Of a stretch of DNA of 26,011 nucleotides, positions 22,573 to 26,011 are shown piece by piece. The notes under the pieces were generated by a model. That model worked only from the letters and a program-made list of their open reading frames with translations, was not told the DNA's origin and ran no database searches. This stretch comes from a virus, in IMG/VR virus record IMGVR_UViG_3300004369_000127, positions 1 through 26,011 of that record; one strand, given 5' to 3'. The number at the start of each line of letters is the position of its first letter. Position 1 is the stretch's first letter. Made by a program: the position numbers and the translations under genes.

Positions 22573-22887
22573 TTAGTCCATGTGTTTATCGTCCCAGTGA
22601 TGCTTGGATAATCCCAAATCAAATGCCAACTGTGGATATCTGCCTATTCGGTCATGACATTTTCGGCATACGGCCAAAAGATTTTCTTCATCCAGGATTG
22701 AACCGCCTTGTGAGCGTCTGACCAATTCGTGAATGTCTTGAGATGGATTTTGTTGATAGGTAACTTTTCCATCGTGTTTAGCAAAGGTCCCACAAGCCTG
22801 ACAATATGGGTATTTTTCAAGCAATTTAGCAACCAGGGGTCTTCTTAGTTTGTATTCTTCTTCTTTCTTTTTGCTTCTATGCCTCAT
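22573..22887 (-). CDS. HNH endonuclease (104 aa)
   Basis: This is a compact HNH nuclease with a structural zinc site. C29-x2-C32 (YCQACG) and C74-x2-C77 (CRKCHD) are the two zinc knuckles. DIHEL (H53) and the RRSQGGSILDEENLLAVC stretch with N69, then H78, provide the HNH catalytic set. The N-terminus is very basic (RHRSKKKEEEYKLRR), consistent with DNA contact. It overlaps the upstream gene by one base (TAATG). HNH proteins near terminase can assist cos cleavage; here the gene is separated from terminase by four recombination-type genes, so either a packaging or a recombination role is possible. It does not look like a free homing endonuclease, because it is integrated in the gene chain. Confidence 0.83.
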   Translation of the reverse strand: MRHRSKKKEEEYKLRRPLVAKLLEKYPYCQACGTFAKHDGKVTYQQNPSQDIHELVRRSQGGSILDEENLLAVCRKCHDRIGRYPQLAFDLGLSKHHWDDKHMD

Positions 22888-23411
22888 TAAATGTTGTTCT
22901 CGTTAATTTCATCAAAGACCCATTCATTGTCTAGCGCGCGCCACAGCGCCCTATCTATTTCGGTCGGCTCAAGGTCGTATTCATCCAGAAGCGACCGATG
23001 TTTGGCGATGGCTTTTCTGTAGAAATTTGCATCACTATTGGCTGTCAGCACATCTTTTTGAATGTGGTCAACCTTGCCTAGTTCAATCATGCTGGTTACA
23101 TCGTCAAGGCGCCGATTGACGTGAAACTTAAACCTTTCTATTTTTGTTTTCTTACCCTGGTAGGCGAATTCTGATTCTTTAAGCAGTATGGCGCCGTCCT
23201 CACCCATTGCGGAAAATCTGCGATTATCCGCTTCCTGGTCCGCCTCTATGTCCAAAATTTGATTTTCTAGATTTTCAATTAACAAAATCAAAGCCCGACT
23301 CCATCGGCTCCAGTTTTGGGGCTCAAGCAAAACTTGACGCTGCCGTGAGGAAACCTTATTCTTCACATCTTCAGAAACAAGGCGAGCAAACTCGTCATCC
23401 GATACATACAT
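22887..23411 (-). CDS. Helical hypothetical protein (174 aa)
   Basis: I do not recognise a named family. The protein is helical and charged, beginning MYVSDDEFARLVSEDVKNKV and containing LLEPQNWSRWSRALILLIEN, then DIEADQEADNRRFSAMGEDG and KTKIERFKFHVNRRLDDVTS. Similar proteins with the LLEPxNW and RFKFHVxRRLDDV elements are usual hypotheticals in actinobacterial phages. It lies between the Fe-S nuclease and the HNH gene, with a five-base gap on one side and a one-base overlap on the other. A role in DNA recombination or replication is suggested only by the neighbours. Confidence 0.7.
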   Translation of the reverse strand: MYVSDDEFARLVSEDVKNKVSSRQRQVLLEPQNWSRWSRALILLIENLENQILDIEADQEADNRRFSAMGEDGAILLKESEFAYQGKKTKIERFKFHVNRRLDDVTSMIELGKVDHIQKDVLTANSDANFYRKAIAKHRSLLDEYDLEPTEIDRALWRALDNEWVFDEINENNI

Positions 23412-23416
23412 AAAAA

Positions 23417-24211
23417 TTATTTACCCCATGCTGGACATATGGATTTATAGGAGCACCAGTCGCATAGTCTGGATTTTGTCGCCTCAAAAATTCCAGTTTC
23501 ACAACGCTCATCGACCATCGATTTGATTTTGGTTATACGCACAATTGTCGCTTCTTGAAGTTCATCTGTAACTTGCTCTGTAAATTTTACGCCATCTTTT
23601 AGATAAATCAGTTCAAGTGATTCAACTGGGAATAATTGTGTTTCCGCCATGAGTGCCGCATAGATACGCAACTGTTCGAATTTGTCAGAAATCCAAGCAG
23701 CACGAGGCGTTTTACCAGTCTTGTAATCTGAAATTGTCAAACCATTTTCCCCATGTCTGGAGTATCGGTCAATAAAACCCTTCAACATAACTCCACCCAG
23801 AGGATGATTCAGTTCGTGCTCCAATCCAATTGGAACGACTTTCGTCGGGTCTTCAACCTTCCACAGGTTGTCTATGCAAAACCATGCTTGCCAACGGAGT
23901 TTTCGTATTGCCTCTTCTCGATGAAGAATTTTTCCCACTGTTTCCGCGTACTTATTATAAAAAATATCACGGGCCAAACCACGGGCAGCATCTTTTGTTC
24001 TGGCCATCGGGTCAAGTCCGTAAAGTCCCTCAAGAACATCATGGACGTAGTTGCCCATGACGGCTTCTATCCCAGGCTTATCTGGGATTAGGTCTATTTT
24101 ATTGAACTTGAATTTAAGTGGGCATTGCTCAAAGGTCGACAACGACGATGGAGAAAGATGTGGGGGCGGTGTGAGCGCCTTATTCTGATGTTGCGACATT
24201 TGCGGCCCCAA
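23417..24211 (-). CDS. Cas4/RecB-like PD-(D/E)XK nuclease with Fe-S cysteines (264 aa)
   Basis: This is a probable DNA exonuclease acting with the annealing protein encoded just before it. The core is GNYVHDVLEGL (H57), LKGFIDRYS (D148), TISDYKTGK (D162, K164) and QLRIYAALM (Q180, Y184), the usual H / D / D-x-K / Q-x3-Y order. Four cysteines, C30 in STFEQCPLKF and C250, C253, C259 in RLCDWCSYKSICPAWGK, are placed as in Cas4, AddB and RecB-type proteins with a 4Fe-4S cluster. The frame from ATG 24211 overlaps the Rad52 gene by 32 bases; ATG 24199 is an alternative start that shortens it by four residues. There is no CRISPR context, so a phage exonuclease is the better reading. Confidence 0.86.
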   Translation of the reverse strand: MGPQMSQHQNKALTPPPHLSPSSLSTFEQCPLKFKFNKIDLIPDKPGIEAVMGNYVHDVLEGLYGLDPMARTKDAARGLARDIFYNKYAETVGKILHREEAIRKLRWQAWFCIDNLWKVEDPTKVVPIGLEHELNHPLGGVMLKGFIDRYSRHGENGLTISDYKTGKTPRAAWISDKFEQLRIYAALMAETQLFPVESLELIYLKDGVKFTEQVTDELQEATIVRITKIKSMVDERCETGIFEATKSRLCDWCSYKSICPAWGK

Positions 24212-24836
24212 ACTGAGCAGCGACTGCCTGTGAAGTTAGGAATTCCAGTGTTGGCGCATCAACGTCAGATGCCGATTGTGGCTTGGGTTTGTCACCATAT
24301 TGGGCCATCCATGCATTGGAAAGCGATTCACGTTGGGACTTAGAAAGAGCCTTGGATATGCCCTTAAAGTTTTCCCATTTTTGCTCGTGGTCGGAAAGTG
24401 GGGCATTTGATGCATCTATGGCTTGCTCAATCTCCATTGCATCCTCACTACGAGCGAGATATAGCCCAACACCAAATGTTTGTGCGGCCTTCTTCAGCGC
24501 ATCGGAAATAGCGCCCTTGAACTCATCGCCCAAGTCAAGAATTCCGCCAGCCTTGGTCCGCTTAATTTTTTGACCGCCAATGCCGTCTCGCGTGACTGAG
24601 AGAAACTCATTGATGAAATACTCAATGCGCACATGGGCGACCACGAAGTCTGGGTCACTCGCATCACGCTGGCAACTCACAACAGTCATTGACCATTTAT
24701 CAACACCGAGAACCTTATTTAAGCGAGTAATGACTTCGCTTACTGGAATGTAGATGAGGTTTACTCCACCCTTGTTTAGGGTTTTTTCCATTTCCTGTGG
24801 AAATGGTTCCGACAGGCGGGCGTAAATATCGCTCAT
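24180..24836 (-). CDS. Rad52/Rad22-family single-strand annealing protein (218 aa)
   Basis: This is a DNA-annealing recombinase. Family signs are IPVSEVITRLNKVLGVDKWS, then AHVRIEYFINEFLSVTRDGI (ending in the RDGIG of the family, residues 83-87), and DEFKGAISDALKKAAQTFGV followed by GLYL (104-127), the most typical Rad52 stretch. The N-terminal 128 residues hold the annealing domain. The rest is low-complexity and probably contacts partners. The start codon overlaps the upstream 169-aa gene by four bases. The next gene encodes a PD-(D/E)XK nuclease, forming the exonuclease-plus-annealer pair known from phage recombination systems such as lambda Red. Confidence 0.88.
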   Translation of the reverse strand: MSDIYARLSEPFPQEMEKTLNKGGVNLIYIPVSEVITRLNKVLGVDKWSMTVVSCQRDASDPDFVVAHVRIEYFINEFLSVTRDGIGGQKIKRTKAGGILDLGDEFKGAISDALKKAAQTFGVGLYLARSEDAMEIEQAIDASNAPLSDHEQKWENFKGISKALSKSQRESLSNAWMAQYGDKPKPQSASDVDAPTLEFLTSQAVAAQFGAANVATSE

Positions 24837-25342
24837 TTGTTTTTGTTTCCCAATCGCACGATGATGCTGGTTTTGTATTCACCTTGTTCGCAGTAACTGT
24901 CTGGGTTAATTCCGATTTCGCCCAACTTGCCGACACGCCAATATGAAACAGCGGCATAATCAAGGAGTTTCTGAATCATTTGCGTTGGTGTCATGGTGCG
25001 TTCGCCAGTATCCATGTCAACCGCCATGTCCGAAAGTCGTTCGGCAACCGCTGAAGCAAGTTCGGGGTGCATCCATTTCTTTCTCTCCGTGGCACCCTTT
25101 TTCTCAACCGTTGCGCCAGACTGGGTTTCCACCATGCCTCGGTTGCCCATGAGTTCGCCAACTTTTCCAGCATAGGAATCGTAGACAATTCCAAAATCGC
25201 GCTTAACCAAATTAAATTGGGTGAGCATTTCTGCTGCTTCCGCAATATCTGGGGTCGCCTTTATGTAGGTGTCCAAAAGCGCATCAATCTCCATGAGGTT
25301 CTTGCGCCATTGCTCAAATACGGATAGGTCAATAGTGGTCAC
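24833..25342 (-). CDS. Conserved-type hypothetical upstream of the Rad52 gene (169 aa, GTG start)
   Basis: I do not recognise a named function. The start is GTG at 25342 with AGGAG about eight bases before it. The N-terminal half is helical (FEQWRKNLMEIDALLDTYIK, MLTQFNLVKRDFGIVYDSY). A basic stretch follows (ATVEKKGATERKKWMHPELA). The end reads AAVSYWRVGKLGEIGINPDS, then YCEQGEYKTSIIV. A WR-x-GKL-x-x-x-GI-x-PD-x-Y end is often seen in unassigned actinobacterial phage proteins beside exonuclease genes. The four-base overlap with the Rad52 gene suggests stoichiometric expression and perhaps a partner role in recombination, which is inference. Confidence 0.7.
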   Translation of the reverse strand: MTTIDLSVFEQWRKNLMEIDALLDTYIKATPDIAEAAEMLTQFNLVKRDFGIVYDSYAGKVGELMGNRGMVETQSGATVEKKGATERKKWMHPELASAVAERLSDMAVDMDTGERTMTPTQMIQKLLDYAAVSYWRVGKLGEIGINPDSYCEQGEYKTSIIVRLGNKNK

Positions 25343-25373
25343 TCTGATTCTCCTAATAGTTAGATTTGATAAC

Positions 25374-26011
25374 TCACACCACGATACTTGCTCTTTTTCT
25401 TTGCGGCAACCCCAATCCAGTCAAATAGTTGAATGCGCCAGTTGCGGAGTCGACTTGGTCATCATGGGGGGCGGACTCGGGAAATGCCGACAGTTCGTCA
25501 AGCCAGTCGCTTAACCAGGCACCTCGCACAACTCGCACGTTGCCATTAGCCAAAGCAGCAGCAAATGGCCTTGCTCTTGTGATTTTGTCGCCAGTTGACC
25601 TGTTTGCTCCAAAATCAAATCCTGGAACGACGTATCGTGCGTATTGGTCCATCAAGGACTTGCCAGACGAACCAGGCTCTTGCTCCATCCTTATCGGTGT
25701 CGCTACGCCATCCTCATAGGCGGTTTGGGCAACAAATTGTTCTACCTTGTCAGACTTAACCCGTTTCTTCTTAACGTCAAGCACATAGGCGACTCCTTGG
25801 TCAAACAGCATCAGCGTACCCACCGTCCAGTCAGGGTCTGGGGTTGACTGATTGGGCTCAGTGGCCGCCAAGTCCCAAAACCTCACTATCCGTGCCGACG
25901 ACGTAAAAGTCGGGATTTCGTCAATATCAATGATTACCGCCGAAGTTCGGTCAAACATGGTGCCCAGAGTCGTCGACCACCAGTCACCCTCCTCGAGCCT
26001 CCTGCGCTCTA
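25374..26011 (-). CDS. terL: Terminase large subunit, C-terminal nuclease part (5' end outside window)
   Basis: This is the DNA-packaging motor's nuclease domain. The frame stays open from the first in-window ATG (25958) to the window edge, reading ERRRLEEGDWWSTTLGT, so the gene continues beyond base 26011 and the ATPase domain is not visible. Family signs are RIVRFWDLAATEP with the first metal-binding Asp (codon near 25872), DPDWTVGTLM, RMEQEPGSSGKSLMDQYAR, and APHDDQVDSATGAFNYL with the last acidic pair (near 25460). This is the RNase H-like fold of the terminase_6C type. The protein cleaves concatemeric DNA at the start and end of packaging. It is followed by recombination genes, not by portal and capsid genes. 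Confidence 0.86.
   Translation of the reverse strand, partial: ERRRLEEGDWWSTTLGTMFDRTSAVIIDIDEIPTFTSSARIVRFWDLAATEPNQSTPDPDWTVGTLMLFDQGVAYVLDVKKKRVKSDKVEQFVAQTAYEDGVATPIRMEQEPGSSGKSLMDQYARYVVPGFDFGANRSTGDKITRARPFAAALANGNVRVVRGAWLSDWLDELSAFPESAPHDDQVDSATGAFNYLTGLGLPQRKRASIVV

Noticed and set aside
23417-24211. Cas4 as a sign of a CRISPR system
   Set aside because: No repeats or other cas genes are present. The partner is a Rad52-type annealer, so a phage recombination nuclease is the better explanation.

Overview
This window is a contiguous 26 kb piece of a double-stranded DNA phage genome, or a prophage, with a contractile (myovirus-type) tail. I see no bacterial housekeeping gene, no tRNA and no rRNA. 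Every gene I can support lies on the minus strand, so transcription runs from high to low coordinates. The genes are packed head to tail, with many 1-4 base stop/start overlaps. By eye G+C is in the mid-40s percent. The r1t-type holin, the tail chaperone with its frameshifted extension, the ParB-like proteins and the fibre style all resemble phages of Actinobacteria. Combined with the moderate G+C, an aquatic low-GC actinobacterial host is plausible, but this is inference.

Reading in the direction of transcription, the window opens inside a terminase large subunit gene (C-terminal nuclease domain, 25374-26011, cut by the window edge). A DNA-recombination block follows: a conserved unknown (169 aa), a Rad52-type annealing protein, a Cas4/RecB-like nuclease with four cysteines placed for an Fe-S cluster, a helical unknown (174 aa), an HNH endonuclease, a RuvC-like resolvase and a small coiled-coil protein. 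Next is a tightly coupled three-gene cassette, ParB-like / PAPS-reductase-like PP-loop protein / second ParB-like protein (19186-21670). It resembles the IbrA/IbrB pair and more distantly DndC/DndB. No biochemical role is established for such cassettes, and I consider this the best candidate for an undescribed system here.

From 19229 downward the genes are structural. They run from a possible 39-aa overlapping gene and an Arg-rich 74-aa protein to a head-tail connector, a gpG-like morphogenesis protein, a probable tail terminator, a small unknown, the tail sheath, the tail tube, a tail assembly chaperone with a clear -1 frame extension (13720-13917), a 1586-aa tape measure with an M15-type peptidase motif near its C-terminus, two hub/baseplate proteins, an OB-fold spike-like protein, a gp25-like wedge protein, a baseplate J protein and a gpI-like protein. 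The left end holds a holin, two small fibre-associated proteins, a 434-aa tail fibre and the first 21 codons of a second fibre-like gene that starts with GTG.

The genes fit one late assembly programme (neck, tube, sheath, tape measure, baseplate, fibres, lysis) preceded by recombination and modification-type genes. Portal, capsid protease, major capsid protein and endolysin are not in the window, which is notable because terminase normally sits next to portal and capsid genes. No unannotated stretch exceeds about 65 bases, and I found no convincing terminator or CRISPR array.
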